64,000 bases of DNA, taken from NCBI RefSeq assembly GCF_011682145.1, contig NZ_WHJH01000018.1, positions 49,438 through 113,437 on the forward strand, given 5' to 3'. Below, piece after piece: positions 36,194-44,879 of this stretch (positions are counted from its first letter, which is position 1; every line of letters begins with the position of its first letter). This DNA comes from Massilia mucilaginosa. Its GTDB lineage: Bacteria; Pseudomonadota; Gammaproteobacteria; Burkholderiales; Burkholderiaceae_D. A model generated the notes under the pieces. It saw only the letters and a program-made list of their open reading frames with translations, had not been told where the DNA came from and did no database searches. The position numbers and the translations under genes were made by a program.

Positions 36194-37576
36194 TTAATTG
36201 GATTTATCGCCGAACAGGGCGTCGAACATGGAGGTGTTCGAGGCCATCCGGCTTTGCAGTGTCTGCAATTGCGTGAATTGCATCAGATAGCGCTTGTAGG
36301 CGCTGTCGTACTGCTTGTCGAGCTGGTCCTGGCGCTTCACCAGGCTGGTCTGCAATTTGGTGTTCTGTTCCAGGCGCTGCTTGAGCTGGCCGTCGGTGCT
36401 GCTGCTCCACTCTTTCAGGTAGCCGTCGAGGCTGCCGGCGATGCCGCTGCTGGCGCCGTTGACGCTGCTGCCGATCAGGGTGTCGAGCCCTTTCGGCGAG
36501 ACCGCCAGCTGGCTGGTCAGGCGCGTCGCGTTGAGCGACAGGCTGCCCTCGCGGGTGGCCACGATGCCGTACGCGGCCAGGCTGTCGGCGCCGTTCGCGC
36601 CGCGCAGCATGCTGACCATGCGCCCCTGCAGCACGCGCACGCCGCCATCGTTGGCGAACACGCCGGGGGTGGAACCCTTGGCCGGGTCGCCCGGCGCCAC
36701 CATGGCGTCGATCACGGCCTTGAGCTTGTTGTAATCGTCGACGAATTTCTGCACCTTGGCCACGGTGCCGGCGTTGTCGCTGGCCACCGTCAGGGTCACC
36801 GGCGCGTCGCCCGGGGCCTGCGCCTTGGCAAAGGTGATGGTCACGCCGTCGACGTTGGTAAACACGTTCGAGGCCTGGTTGATCGCGGTGCCGGTGCCTT
36901 GCGCGCCGAGCCAGACCAGGGCGTCCTGGCCGGTCACGACCTGGGTCGGCGGCGCCGACAGCGCGGCTTGCAGGCCGGCATTGTTGACCGCCGCCGTGTC
37001 GAGCGAAATGTTCCCGGCCGCGCCAGTCGTCTTCGAGGTCAGCATCAGCTGGGTGACGCCGTTGACGGTGACGATCGAGGCCGACACGCGCCCGTTGTTG
37101 GTCGGCTCGGCATTGATGGCGGCGGCGATTTCGCGCGGGGTCAGGGTGGCGTTGCCGTCGCTGTTGGCACTGGCCAGGTTGATCGAAAAGCCGGGCGCGC
37201 CGCCGATCTCGATGCCCAGGTTGCCGCCGTCGGCCGCGCTGTCGGCCAGGCCGTTGTACGAGACCTGGTTGGCGGTGGCGAGGCGTTCGACGAAAAAGCT
37301 GTAGCTGCCGGCGGTGGCGTTCACGCCGGCGCTGGCGCTGCCGATCGCGGTGTTGCTGAAGGTCGCGGCCTGGGTCAGCATGGTCTTGCCGGAGGTCAGG
37401 GACAGCAGGGAACTCTGGTAGCCCGAAATCGCCGAGCGCAGCGACGTCAGGGCGGCGGCGGCGCTGCTGGCCTGCTTGGTCTGGGCCGTCAGGATGCTCT
37501 GGCGCGCCGAGGTGTAGTTGGTCGCCAGGCCCGCTGCGGTGGTGGCCGGATCGTAGGTGTTGCCAATGGTCGCCAT
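36194..37576 (-). CDS. fliD: Filament cap protein FliD (LafB-type)
   Basis: FliD caps the filament and folds incoming flagellin. The 460 residues have FliD_N (AAGLATNYTSARQSILTAQTKQASSAAAALTSLRSAISGYQSSLLSL), a variable beta-rich middle, and FliD_C (SLNATRLTSQLAVSPKGLDTLIGSS; KTRQDQL-like end LVKRQDQLDKQYDSAYKRYLMQFTQLQTLQSRMASNTSMFDALFG). It is preceded by a TGGAGAAG ribosome-binding site. It begins 39 nt after fliJ. No sigma-28 motif is found before it, so it may be read from fliE. Confidence 0.94.
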   Translation of the reverse strand: MATIGNTYDPATTAAGLATNYTSARQSILTAQTKQASSAAAALTSLRSAISGYQSSLLSLTSGKTMLTQAATFSNTAIGSASAGVNATAGSYSFFVERLATANQVSYNGLADSAADGGNLGIEIGGAPGFSINLASANSDGNATLTPREIAAAINAEPTNNGRVSASIVTVNGVTQLMLTSKTTGAAGNISLDTAAVNNAGLQAALSAPPTQVVTGQDALVWLGAQGTGTAINQASNVFTNVDGVTITFAKAQAPGDAPVTLTVASDNAGTVAKVQKFVDDYNKLKAVIDAMVAPGDPAKGSTPGVFANDGGVRVLQGRMVSMLRGANGADSLAAYGIVATREGSLSLNATRLTSQLAVSPKGLDTLIGSSVNGASSGIAGSLDGYLKEWSSSTDGQLKQRLEQNTKLQTSLVKRQDQLDKQYDSAYKRYLMQFTQLQTLQSRMASNTSMFDALFGDKSN

Positions 37577-37615
37577 CGTCTTCTCCAGAGTATGAAAGGG
37601 TTTGCTTAAATGCGA

Positions 37616-38050
37616 TTATTTGCGGCCGGCCAGCCACGATTGCGTGGCCAGGTCGTCTTCGCGCTTGCGTTCGGTGCGGTTGCGGGCCAGCTCGGCCACG
37701 CCCTTTTTCTGTTCCAGTACCTGGCCCAGCAGTTCGCGCTCGCTCCAGGCGTCGCTCAGGGCGCGCTGCGAGACGGCCATGGTCGCTTCGTGCAGGGACA
37801 GGTCGGTGCGATGGTTGTCGGCCAGCGCGATCACGGCCAGCTTGTACTGGCCGCAGTTCAGGGCCAGCGCCAGCGGCAGCGCGCCGCTGGCGCCGCTGCC
37901 GCTGGCCAGGCTGTCGAGGCGGGCCAGGTTGGCCTGGTAGCGCGCCTTGGTGGCTTGCTGGGCGGCCATGTCTGCCTGCAACTTTTCCACCTTGGTGCTG
38001 CGCAGGCGGACCAGGGTATCGAGGCTGTCGATCGTGCTGTGAATGGTCAT
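37616..38050 (-). CDS. fliJ: Flagellar export protein FliJ
   Basis: FliJ is a coiled-coil escort that connects the FliI ATPase with FlhA. The 144 residues are nearly all helical with heptads (STIDSLDTLVRLRSTKVEKLQADMAAQQATKARYQANLARL; SEREL...QVLEQKKGVAELARNRTERKREDD). The family is poorly conserved; the call rests on length, coiled coil and place directly after fliI (4-nt overlap). Confidence 0.88.
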   Translation of the reverse strand: MTIHSTIDSLDTLVRLRSTKVEKLQADMAAQQATKARYQANLARLDSLASGSGASGALPLALALNCGQYKLAVIALADNHRTDLSLHEATMAVSQRALSDAWSERELLGQVLEQKKGVAELARNRTERKREDDLATQSWLAGRK

Positions 38051-39363
38051 GACATCATCGCTTCAAGTTGGGTAATGCATTCAGGCAAAGGCGCCGCTTC
38101 ACGCGTACCCTGGCACAGGTAGGCGTCGATATGGGGTTCGAGGCGCACCGCGTGGTCGGTGACCGGATCGGCGCCCGGCACGTAGGCGCCCAGCGGAATC
38201 AGGTCGCGCACTCTGGCGTGGCGGGCCAGCGCGGCTTTCAGCTTGCGCGCGGCCAGCGCGTGCGCGGTCGGCACCACCTGGGCCATGCAGCGGCTGATCG
38301 AGGCGGCCACGTCGATGGCCGGATAATGGCCGCGTTCGGCCAGTTCGCGGGTCAGCACGATGTGGCCGTCGAGAATCGCGCGGGCGGTGTCGACCACCGG
38401 GTCCTGCTGGTCGTCGCCTTCGGCCAGCACGGTGTAGATGGCGCTCATGCTGCCGTGTTCGTGCTCGCCGTTGCCGGCGCTTTCGACCAGTTGCGGCAGG
38501 GCCGAGAAGACCGACGGCGGATAGCCCTTGGTGGCCGGCGGCTCGCCCAGCGCCAGCGCCACTTCGCGCAGCGCCATGGCGTAGCGGGTGAGCGAGTCGA
38601 CCAGCAGCAGCACGTTCAGGCCCTGGTCGCGGTAATGGGCGGCGATTGCGTGGCACAGTTCGGTCGCACGGATGCGCATCAGCGGCGATTCGTCGGCCGG
38701 GGCGATCACCAGCACGGCTTTTTTCAAGCCTTCGGGGCCGAGCGACATGTCGACGAATTCGCGCACCTCGCGCGAGCGTTCGCCGATCAGGCCGACCACG
38801 ACCACGTCGGCCACGGTCTGGCGCGTGATCAGGCCCAGCAGCACGGACTTGCCGACCCCGCTGCCGGCCATCAGGCCGACCCGCTGGCCCTTGCCGATGG
38901 TCAGCATGGAATTGATGGCGCGCACGCCGACGTCGAGCGGCTCGACCACCGGCTGTTTTTTCAGCGGATTGATTTTGGGCGGGGTCATTTCCAGGCGGTG
39001 CTCGCCGCCCAGGCGGCCCAGGCCGTCAATCGGCTCGCCCAGGCCGTTGACCATGCGCCCCAGCCACGAGGGGCCGATCTGCAGGGTCGCGGCGGTCGGG
39101 CTGGGCAGCACGCGGGCGCCGGTGGTCAGGCCGATGGCTTGCTTGAACGGCATCAGGAACGACAGGCGTTCGCGAAAACCGACCACCTGCGCGTCCAGCC
39201 ACTCGCCGTCGACCGTTTCGATGCGGCAGCGCTGGCCCGTGTGCAGGCGGCAGCCGGCCGATTCCAGCAGCAAGCCCGAGGCGCCGACCAGGCGTCCGGT
39301 CGGGATGGCGACCGGGACGTCTTCGAGCTCGACGGTGCGCAGGGAATCGGCCAGCTTGCTCAT
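38047..39363 (-). CDS. fliI: Flagellar export ATPase FliI
   Basis: FliI powers export of flagellar subunits. The 438 residues have the Walker A GSGVGKS at 167-173, Walker B in NVLLLVDSLTRYAMALREVALALGEPPATKGYPPSVFSALPQLVESAGN, and the flagellar ATPase signature nearby. The ATG at 39363 (MSKLADSLRT) is supported by a 4-nt overlap with fliH; a frame extension to 39450 is in fliH. The protein is somewhat shorter than E. coli FliI (457). Confidence 0.97.
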   Translation of the reverse strand: MSKLADSLRTVELEDVPVAIPTGRLVGASGLLLESAGCRLHTGQRCRIETVDGEWLDAQVVGFRERLSFLMPFKQAIGLTTGARVLPSPTAATLQIGPSWLGRMVNGLGEPIDGLGRLGGEHRLEMTPPKINPLKKQPVVEPLDVGVRAINSMLTIGKGQRVGLMAGSGVGKSVLLGLITRQTVADVVVVGLIGERSREVREFVDMSLGPEGLKKAVLVIAPADESPLMRIRATELCHAIAAHYRDQGLNVLLLVDSLTRYAMALREVALALGEPPATKGYPPSVFSALPQLVESAGNGEHEHGSMSAIYTVLAEGDDQQDPVVDTARAILDGHIVLTRELAERGHYPAIDVAASISRCMAQVVPTAHALAARKLKAALARHARVRDLIPLGAYVPGADPVTDHAVRLEPHIDAYLCQGTREAAPLPECITQLEAMMS

Positions 39364-40046
39364 GCGTCGACCTCGTCGAGCACGCGTTCGGCAACGGGGG
39401 TCAGTTGCGCGCTGACCTGCGACATGCAGTTGGCCAGGCGGCCCTGGCAACCGGCGTCGACTTCATTGTCGCCGGCGCGCACGCGGCATTCGCCCGCTTC
39501 CAGCGAGGGATCGGGCAGCAGGGTCCACTTGGCGGCGCGCACCGGATCGAGTTCGGTGATGCGCTTGAGTTCTTCCGGATTGAGGCACACTTCGATGCGG
39601 TCGCGGGTCGGCGGCATGGCGGCCAGCGCTTCGTCCACCAGGGCCAGCAACTGGACCGGCTGCAAGGCCAGTTCGGCGCGGATCACCTGGCGCGCCACCT
39701 TGCCGACCAGGTCGACGACTTCCTTGCGCTGGGCCGAGCGGAATTCTTCCACCATTTGATTGAGCTGGGCGAACATGCCGTCCAGCGGGCCGGCCAGCTG
39801 CTCGAAGCGCTGCTGGACTTCGTGCATGGCTTGCGCCCGCCCGGCCGCCAGGCCCTCGGCCAGGCCGGCCGCGTAGCCTTCGGCGCTGCCGCGCGCCTGG
39901 CCGCTCTCGAAGCCTTCGCGCTGCCCCTGCTGGTAGCCTTCTTCGACCGCGTTCTGCCACTGGCCGGCGGCCTCGGCGGAATGAGCGGCGCCGAGCGCGT
40001 CGAGCTGCGACAGTGGCGGGAAATGGTAGGGGCGGAATTGTTTCAT
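39360..40046 (-). CDS. fliH: Flagellar assembly protein FliH
   Basis: FliH dimerises and regulates FliI, and docks the ATPase to FliN. The 228 residues contain the GxxxG-like repeats of the family (GYQQGQREGFESGQARGSAEGYAAGLAEGLAAGRAQ, about 35-70), a coiled coil (HEVQQRFEQLAGPLDGMF) and a globular C-terminal domain (LALVDEALAAMPPTRDRIEVCLNPEELKRI). It overlaps fliG and fliI by 4 nt each. Confidence 0.93.
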   Translation of the reverse strand: MKQFRPYHFPPLSQLDALGAAHSAEAAGQWQNAVEEGYQQGQREGFESGQARGSAEGYAAGLAEGLAAGRAQAMHEVQQRFEQLAGPLDGMFAQLNQMVEEFRSAQRKEVVDLVGKVARQVIRAELALQPVQLLALVDEALAAMPPTRDRIEVCLNPEELKRITELDPVRAAKWTLLPDPSLEAGECRVRAGDNEVDAGCQGRLANCMSQVSAQLTPVAERVLDEVDA

Positions 40047-41071
40047 TCTACGACAGCCTCAGCAAACAGTTGCACTTCGATCTCGCCGTTGTCGGCCAGT
40101 TGTTTCACGGTTGCCATGATGTCCTTGCGGGTCTGTTCGATGCGCGACATCGGCACCGGGCCGGCGCGGCGCAGCAGGTCGTCGAAGTTCTGGGCCTGGC
40201 GGCGCGGCATGGTGGTCAGGATGGCATCGCGGATCGCCGGCTCGGCGCCCTTGAGCGCGATCGCCCACTGTTCCAGCGGCACGTCGTCGAGGATGCGGGT
40301 AATCGTGGCCTCGGTCTGGCGCGACAGGATCAGGAAGTCGTACATGCTCATTTCGATCTCGGTCACCACGTCCGGATCGTGGGCGCGCAGCAGTTCGACC
40401 ATGCCGGCGCGGTTGCCCGGCAGCCGGTTGAGGATCTCGGCCACCTGGCGGATCCCTTCCACGCTGGCGCTCTGGGTGTCGAGCGCGCCCAGGCAGCGGG
40501 TCACCAGCTCTTCCAGTTCGGTCAGGAGGTCGCGGTCGATTTCATCGAGGCGCGCCAGGTTCAGCAGCACCAGGTCGCGCCCTTCGAGCGGCAGGGCGTC
40601 GAGGATCTGGCCGGCCAGCGCGGGCGGCACGAAGGCCAGGAACACGGCTTGCATCTGCACGTGCTCGTTGGCGATGTAGTCGGCCAGCCATTTCGGCGAG
40701 GCCCACTGCAGGCGCGCCATCATCGGGCGAATCGCGTCGCCGTAGATGTTGTTGAGGACGCTGTTGGCGATGTCGCTGCCGAGCGCCAGGTCGAGCGAGC
40801 GCTTGAGGTAGCTGCGCGAGGCGCCGTGCACGCCCGACTGCTGGCGGTAATCGTCGAAGAAGGTTTGCATCGCGATGCGCACCGAGTCGACCTTGATGCC
40901 GCTCATGCGCGACATCACTTGCGTGACTTCGAGCAGTTCTTCGCGGTCGAGGCAGCGCAGCACGGCGGCGGCCGGCTCTTCGCCAATGCTGAGCAGGACG
41001 ATGGCGGCCTGTTCGACAGGGGTCAGTCCAGGCGCCTCTTCGGCTTCCACGTTATTGTCCAGTTCGGCCAT
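40043..41071 (-). CDS. fliG: Flagellar motor switch protein FliG
   Basis: FliG links MS ring to C ring and is the rotor part touched by MotA. The 342 residues begin with a FliF-binding N-terminal domain (TPVEQAAIVLLSIGEEPAAAVLRCLDREELLEVTQVMSRM), a middle domain with the EHVQMQAVFLAFVPPALAGQILDALP motif, a VEGIRQVAEILNRLPG segment and the C-terminal MotA-binding domain (MSMYDFLILSR...LEQWAIALKGAEPAIRDAILTTMPRRQAQNF). It overlaps fliF by 20 nt. Confidence 0.96.
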   Translation of the reverse strand: MAELDNNVEAEEAPGLTPVEQAAIVLLSIGEEPAAAVLRCLDREELLEVTQVMSRMSGIKVDSVRIAMQTFFDDYRQQSGVHGASRSYLKRSLDLALGSDIANSVLNNIYGDAIRPMMARLQWASPKWLADYIANEHVQMQAVFLAFVPPALAGQILDALPLEGRDLVLLNLARLDEIDRDLLTELEELVTRCLGALDTQSASVEGIRQVAEILNRLPGNRAGMVELLRAHDPDVVTEIEMSMYDFLILSRQTEATITRILDDVPLEQWAIALKGAEPAIRDAILTTMPRRQAQNFDDLLRRAGPVPMSRIEQTRKDIMATVKQLADNGEIEVQLFAEAVVE

Positions 41072-42761
41072 TTTTCTGCATCCATTGTTTGACGACTTCG
41101 GCGACCCGCTCCGGTTCCTTGGCAGCGAGGACTTTGAGGTGATCGACCATCACATCGACTGCCGAGCCGGCAGGCGGAAGATCATAGTTTTCCAGCAAAG
41201 GCACCATTTGCAGCGGGGCGCCCAGGGCCGGGACCGCGCCGGCGGCGTCGCCTACGCGCATGTCGCCGACGCGCATGGCCGGTCCGGCGACCGCGGTGGC
41301 CGCACCAGCCGAACCGGCCGGGCCGCCCAGCAGCTGGGCGTCGCCGGCCACGGCGGCGGCCGGCGCCAGGCGCACCGTGAGCAGGCGCAGCAGAGGGCGG
41401 ATGATCAGCAGGAAGCCGAGCAGGATGCCCACCGCCCACGCCGCCCAGCTGCTCATGTCGACCACGTTGTCGCGTTCCTGCCACCATGGCGCGGCGGCCG
41501 GCTGGACCGGGAAGGTCATGGCGGACACCGCCAGCACATCGCCGCGTTCGGCGTTGATGCCGAGGCCGCTGCGCAGGGTTTTTTCGATATTCGCCAGTTC
41601 GGCCGGGGTCCAGCCGGTCTTGGCGGCGGCCACGTTATTGTTCAGCACCACCGCCACGCTGAGCTTGCGCAAACGGCCGCGGCTGCGTTTGATCTGGGTG
41701 ATGTTGCGGTCGTAGGCGAACTGGCGCGTGCTGGCGTTCTTGCGCGCGCTGCCATCGTCCGGAGCGGCGCCGGCGCCGGCCTGCGGATCGGGCAGGGCCG
41801 GCGGACGGTTCGACAGGGTGCCCGGCACGCCCATGGCCATGCGGTTCTTTTCCTGCTCTTCGCGGGTCGCTTCGCTGGTCACTTTCGGGGCGTCGCCGTA
41901 TTTCTCGCTGGTTTCTTCGATCTTGTCGTTGTCGATGTCGGCGGTGACGCTGAGCTTGAAGTTGTCGGCGCCCAGCACCGGACCGAGCAGTTCATTCACA
42001 TTGCCGCGCACCTGGTCCTGGTATTTCTTGGCGTTGCCGTCAAGCCCCTGGGCCGCGCCGTCGAAGCCTTCCGACAGGTCGACGCGCGAGGACAGGTAAT
42101 TGCCGGCCTGGTCGACCAGGCTGACCCGCGCCGGGGACAGGCTGGCGACGCTGCCCGAGACCATATTGATGATCGCGGCGATCTGTTCCGGCGCCAGGGT
42201 ACGGCCCGGTTTCACGGCCACCACCACCGAGGCCGACGATTTTTCGCCGTCGCTGGCCACGAACGAGGTCGAGCGGGCGATCGACAGGTGCACCCGGGCC
42301 GAGGCGATGGCGTCCATCGAGAGGATGCTTTGCGCCAGTTCGCCTTCCAGGCCGCGCCGGAAGCGCACGTCCTGCACGAACTGGGACACGCCGAGCGGAT
42401 CGTTCTTGTCCATCAGTTCGAGGCCGGCCGGCAGCTGGGCGGTGACGCCCTTGGCGGCCAGCAGCATGCGCACCTTGCCCAGTTCCGAGGACGGCACCAG
42501 CAGCTGGCCGGTGTCCGGATGCAGGCGGTAAGCAATCTTGTCGGCGTCGAGCACGGCCATCATGTCGCCCGAGGCCACCCGTTCGTTGGCGCCGAAGACC
42601 GGCTTGTAACCAGCCTGGTCGTTCCACATGTACATCATCACCGCTGCCGTGATGGCGATCGCCAGCACCAGCATCGGGGTCAGGTTGTTGCGCAGCGCCG
42701 GCGGCAGCGAAGGCATGGCGCCCATGCGCCCGGCGAAGGTGGATTTAAGAGAGGCAATCAC
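41052..42761 (-). CDS. fliF: MS-ring protein FliF
   Basis: FliF forms the MS ring in the inner membrane. The 569 residues have two membrane segments (LVLAIAITAAVMMYMW near 30, and MSSWAAWAVGILLGFLLIIRPLLRLL near 445-470) around the YscJ-like ring domains (RLHPDTGQLLVPSSELGKVRMLLAAKGV; ALEGELAQSILSMDAIASARVHLSIARSTSFV). The C-terminus that binds FliG is KEPERVAEVVKQWMQ. The start is GTG 42761. It follows fliE by 43 nt. Confidence 0.95.
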   Translation of the reverse strand: MIASLKSTFAGRMGAMPSLPPALRNNLTPMLVLAIAITAAVMMYMWNDQAGYKPVFGANERVASGDMMAVLDADKIAYRLHPDTGQLLVPSSELGKVRMLLAAKGVTAQLPAGLELMDKNDPLGVSQFVQDVRFRRGLEGELAQSILSMDAIASARVHLSIARSTSFVASDGEKSSASVVVAVKPGRTLAPEQIAAIINMVSGSVASLSPARVSLVDQAGNYLSSRVDLSEGFDGAAQGLDGNAKKYQDQVRGNVNELLGPVLGADNFKLSVTADIDNDKIEETSEKYGDAPKVTSEATREEQEKNRMAMGVPGTLSNRPPALPDPQAGAGAAPDDGSARKNASTRQFAYDRNITQIKRSRGRLRKLSVAVVLNNNVAAAKTGWTPAELANIEKTLRSGLGINAERGDVLAVSAMTFPVQPAAAPWWQERDNVVDMSSWAAWAVGILLGFLLIIRPLLRLLTVRLAPAAAVAGDAQLLGGPAGSAGAATAVAGPAMRVGDMRVGDAAGAVPALGAPLQMVPLLENYDLPPAGSAVDVMVDHLKVLAAKEPERVAEVVKQWMQKNGRTGQ

Positions 42762-42804
42762 GCTGGTGTGTTCCCGTGGTGAGGGTGGAGTCGCAAACGG
42801 CTGC

Positions 42805-43161
42805 TTAGACAGGGAGCTTGATCAGCTCGTCCATCGCGCCCATGACCTTGTTACGCACTTGCATCAGCATGGAGAAGGACAGGCTGGCTTCCTGGCTGGC
42901 CAGCATGGCGCCGACCAGGTCGTCGCTCTTGCCGCTGTCGACATCGTTCATTTTCTGGCCGGCCGCGGCGTCTTGCTGGTTCACGCTCTCGAGCGCATCC
43001 TTCATGCTCTGCGTGAAAGAAAACCCGGCGGGCAGCTGCTGGCCGCCGGCGTTGCCGATGTTGGCGTGCGCGGCCAGTTGACCGGCATCGTTGGCGAGTA
43101 CCTTCATCTCCGACTGGAGCTGGGTAGCGAGCGTATTGCCTGTTGTATTTCCGACTTCCAT
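42805..43161 (-). CDS. fliE: Hook-basal body complex protein FliE
   Basis: FliE joins the MS ring to the rod. The 118 residues end with the conserved region SFTQSMKDALESVNQQDAAAGQKMNDVDSGKSDDLVGAMLASQEASLSFSMLMQVRNKVMGAMDELIKLPV. The ATG at 43161 is the likely start (MEVGNTTGNT). It is the first gene of fliEFGHIJ, and the 432-bp gap to fliM contains its likely promoter. Confidence 0.93.
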   Translation of the reverse strand: MEVGNTTGNTLATQLQSEMKVLANDAGQLAAHANIGNAGGQQLPAGFSFTQSMKDALESVNQQDAAAGQKMNDVDSGKSDDLVGAMLASQEASLSFSMLMQVRNKVMGAMDELIKLPV

Positions 43162-43252
43162 GTTGTCATCCCTGCATAATTTTTTGTTCATAATCAAACA
43201 GTTACGACTATTTTTCTGTCGTAGCCGGCCTGAACGGTGAAGCGCCCAGTGT

Positions 43253-43267
43253 GCGCGTTCCGTGCCG
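43253..43267 (-). promoter_or_regulatory. Possible weak sigma-54 element near fliE
   Basis: On the minus strand CGGCACGGAACGCGC keeps the GG-N10-GC spacing of the -24/-12 type, with a good GGCACG half but a poor TTGC half. It lies about 90 bp from the fliE ATG. Confidence 0.3.
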
Positions 43268-43478
43268 CGATTCCAAACGAAAACATGCTCGACGGCAAAA
43301 AATTTTATTGCTGAGTCGGGTAAAACCAACAAATTTCCCTAAACCTCTTGGAGCAGAAGCAAAGGTGTCGAAATGCCTAACGATATCGCTTACTGTTGGT
43401 AACGGGCGCGACTGTCGGAACTTGAGCCATTTCCTTGAAATAATTGCCATGGAGAACCAAATAGCCACTTACCGCAAG

Positions 43479-43493
43479 GCAATTATAGTGCCA
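43479..43493 (-). promoter_or_regulatory. Strong sigma-54 type promoter element upstream of fliE
   Basis: On the minus strand TGGCACTATAATTGC fits the -24/-12 consensus TGGCACG-N4-TTGC except for one base. It points to fliE, about 318 bp away, and would give a leader of about 300 nt. In laf/Flag-2 systems these genes depend on sigma-54 and LafK. No such activator is seen in the window. The 43162-43593 gap shows no plausible gene. Confidence 0.6.
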
Positions 43494-43526
43494 CTCGGAA
43501 ATTAAATCCATCAAATAAAGGTGCTC

Positions 43527-43535
43527 TGATATACT
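43527..43535 (+). promoter_or_regulatory. Extended -10 promoter of fliMNPQR-flhBA
   Basis: TGATATACT (TGn-TATACT) at 43527-43535 lies about 60 bp from the fliM ATG. No obvious -35. Confidence 0.45.
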
Positions 43536-43593
43536 GTTTTCCTCAAACAAAACAAAGAGTTGCCCTCTTTGCCACGCACTTGCCGAGTTACTT

Positions 43594-44472
43594 ATGACCA
43601 TGATAAATAAGACAAACTTGCCGGCATCACCGCAAGTGCTCGACCCCCGCCTGCTGGGCCGGCCGGTGCACCTGCTGCCCCAGTTCGCCGCCCAGATTGC
43701 GGAAGATGTGGCGGCCGCCTTGCGCCAGCCCGCGGTGCGCCGCTACTGGGACGGTTTTCAACTCGAAGCGGCCGGCTTTGTCGGCGCTCCCGACAGCAGC
43801 CAGAGCGGGCGCTGGCTGGCCTTCGAAGGCAGCGCCGGCAGCGTCGCCTTTGCGCTGGAACGCTCGCTGCTGCTGTCGGTGCTGAACCAGCGCTACGGCC
43901 GCCGCGGCGCCGCGCCCGGACCGGCCGTCGATCCATCCACGGTACGCGTAACGGCCACCGAAGAACGCCTCGCAGTTGTGCTAGGTCAACAAATAGCCTC
44001 GGTGCTTGCAAGACGGGTGGATGCAAACCTTGCGCGGGCGCATAATGAGGCCGGAAGTCCCTCCGGCGAACTGGTGCCGGGCAGCGTGCCGCCGCCGCCG
44101 CCCGCGCCCGGCGGCTGGACCCTGGGGATTACCGTGCGGCGCGGCCAGAGCGGCGAATGCGGCCAGCTGTGGCTGGCGCTGGACCAGGAGATGGTGGCGC
44201 GCGTGCTGCTCGGGCTGATGCCCGAACGCGCGCGCGAACGCACGCCGCAGGCCAGCGTGGCGCTCGGCACGGCGCTGCAAGTGACCCTGGACGGGCGCCT
44301 GGTGAGCAAGGAAATCACGCTCGAAGCGCTGTTCGCCCTGAAGCTGGGCGACATCATCCCGGTGACGGTGGGCCGGGCCGATGTCTTGCTGGCCGAGTCG
44401 CGTTTGTTTACTGCCGCGGTAACCGAGCACAACGGTACGCTCTGTTTAACCTCTTTTGAAGATAGCGACTAA
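43594..44472 (+). CDS. fliM: Divergent flagellar motor switch protein FliM (lateral type)
   Basis: FliM is the C-ring protein that connects FliG to FliN. The 292-residue protein is shorter than E. coli FliM (334). The C-terminal SpoA domain is clear (ALQVTLDGRLVSKEITLEALFALKLGDIIPVTVGRADVLLAESRLFTAAV). The N-terminus (MTMINKTNLPASPQVLDPRLLGRPVHLLPQF) lacks the LSQxEIDALL sequence that binds CheY-P in canonical FliM. The middle region is only loosely like the CheC-type domain, and the whole is as near to SctQ/HrcQ as to FliM. A 1-nt overlap joins it to fliN. The identification rests on the SpoA domain and gene order. Confidence 0.78.
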   Translation: MTMINKTNLPASPQVLDPRLLGRPVHLLPQFAAQIAEDVAAALRQPAVRRYWDGFQLEAAGFVGAPDSSQSGRWLAFEGSAGSVAFALERSLLLSVLNQRYGRRGAAPGPAVDPSTVRVTATEERLAVVLGQQIASVLARRVDANLARAHNEAGSPSGELVPGSVPPPPPAPGGWTLGITVRRGQSGECGQLWLALDQEMVARVLLGLMPERARERTPQASVALGTALQVTLDGRLVSKEITLEALFALKLGDIIPVTVGRADVLLAESRLFTAAVTEHNGTLCLTSFEDSD

Positions 44473-44879
44473 TGAAAATCAACGAGAACGAACTCCAGGC
44501 TCCGGATCTGGCTGCCGGAATCGACGAAGAATTGATCATCGATGAACAACCTGTCATGGGCGTCCCGTCGGGCGTCCCGGCGGGCGCCGACAACGCGCGC
44601 GCGCCCGACAAGCGTCCCCAGCGCGACTTGCCGCAGATGATGCGCAAGATTCCCGTGACCCTGACCCTGGAAGTGGGCTCGGCCAGGATTTCGCTGCAGG
44701 AACTGATGGCGATCGGGCCATCGAGCGTGATCGCGCTCGACGTGCTGGCGGGCGAACCGCTCGTCATCAAGGTCAACGGCACCCCGATCGGGCGCGCCGA
44801 AGTGGTGGTGGCCGGCGAACAGTACGGACTGAAGGTCATCGATCTCGATGGCCTCGACCTCGACCTCTTGACCGCATGA
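44472..44879 (+). CDS. fliN: Flagellar motor switch protein FliN
   Basis: FliN forms the base of the C ring and docks FliH. The 135 residues have a variable acidic/Pro-rich N-terminus and a full SpoA domain (RKIPVTLTLEVGSARISLQELMAIGPSSVIALDVLAGEPLVIKVNGTPIGRAEVVVAGEQYGLKVIDL). It overlaps fliM by 1 nt and fliP by 4 nt. No fliO gene lies between fliN and fliP. Confidence 0.95.
   Translation: MKINENELQAPDLAAGIDEELIIDEQPVMGVPSGVPAGADNARAPDKRPQRDLPQMMRKIPVTLTLEVGSARISLQELMAIGPSSVIALDVLAGEPLVIKVNGTPIGRAEVVVAGEQYGLKVIDLDGLDLDLLTA

Noticed and set aside
43574..43588. A sigma-54-like TGCCACGCACTTGCC near the fliM start
   Set aside because: The GG/GC spacing is wrong by one base and it is only about 10 bp from the ATG.
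43208..43601. Small open frames in the fliE-fliM gap that could encode a regulator
   Set aside because: They lack ribosome-binding sites and domains, and overlap the proposed promoters; the gap looks regulatory.
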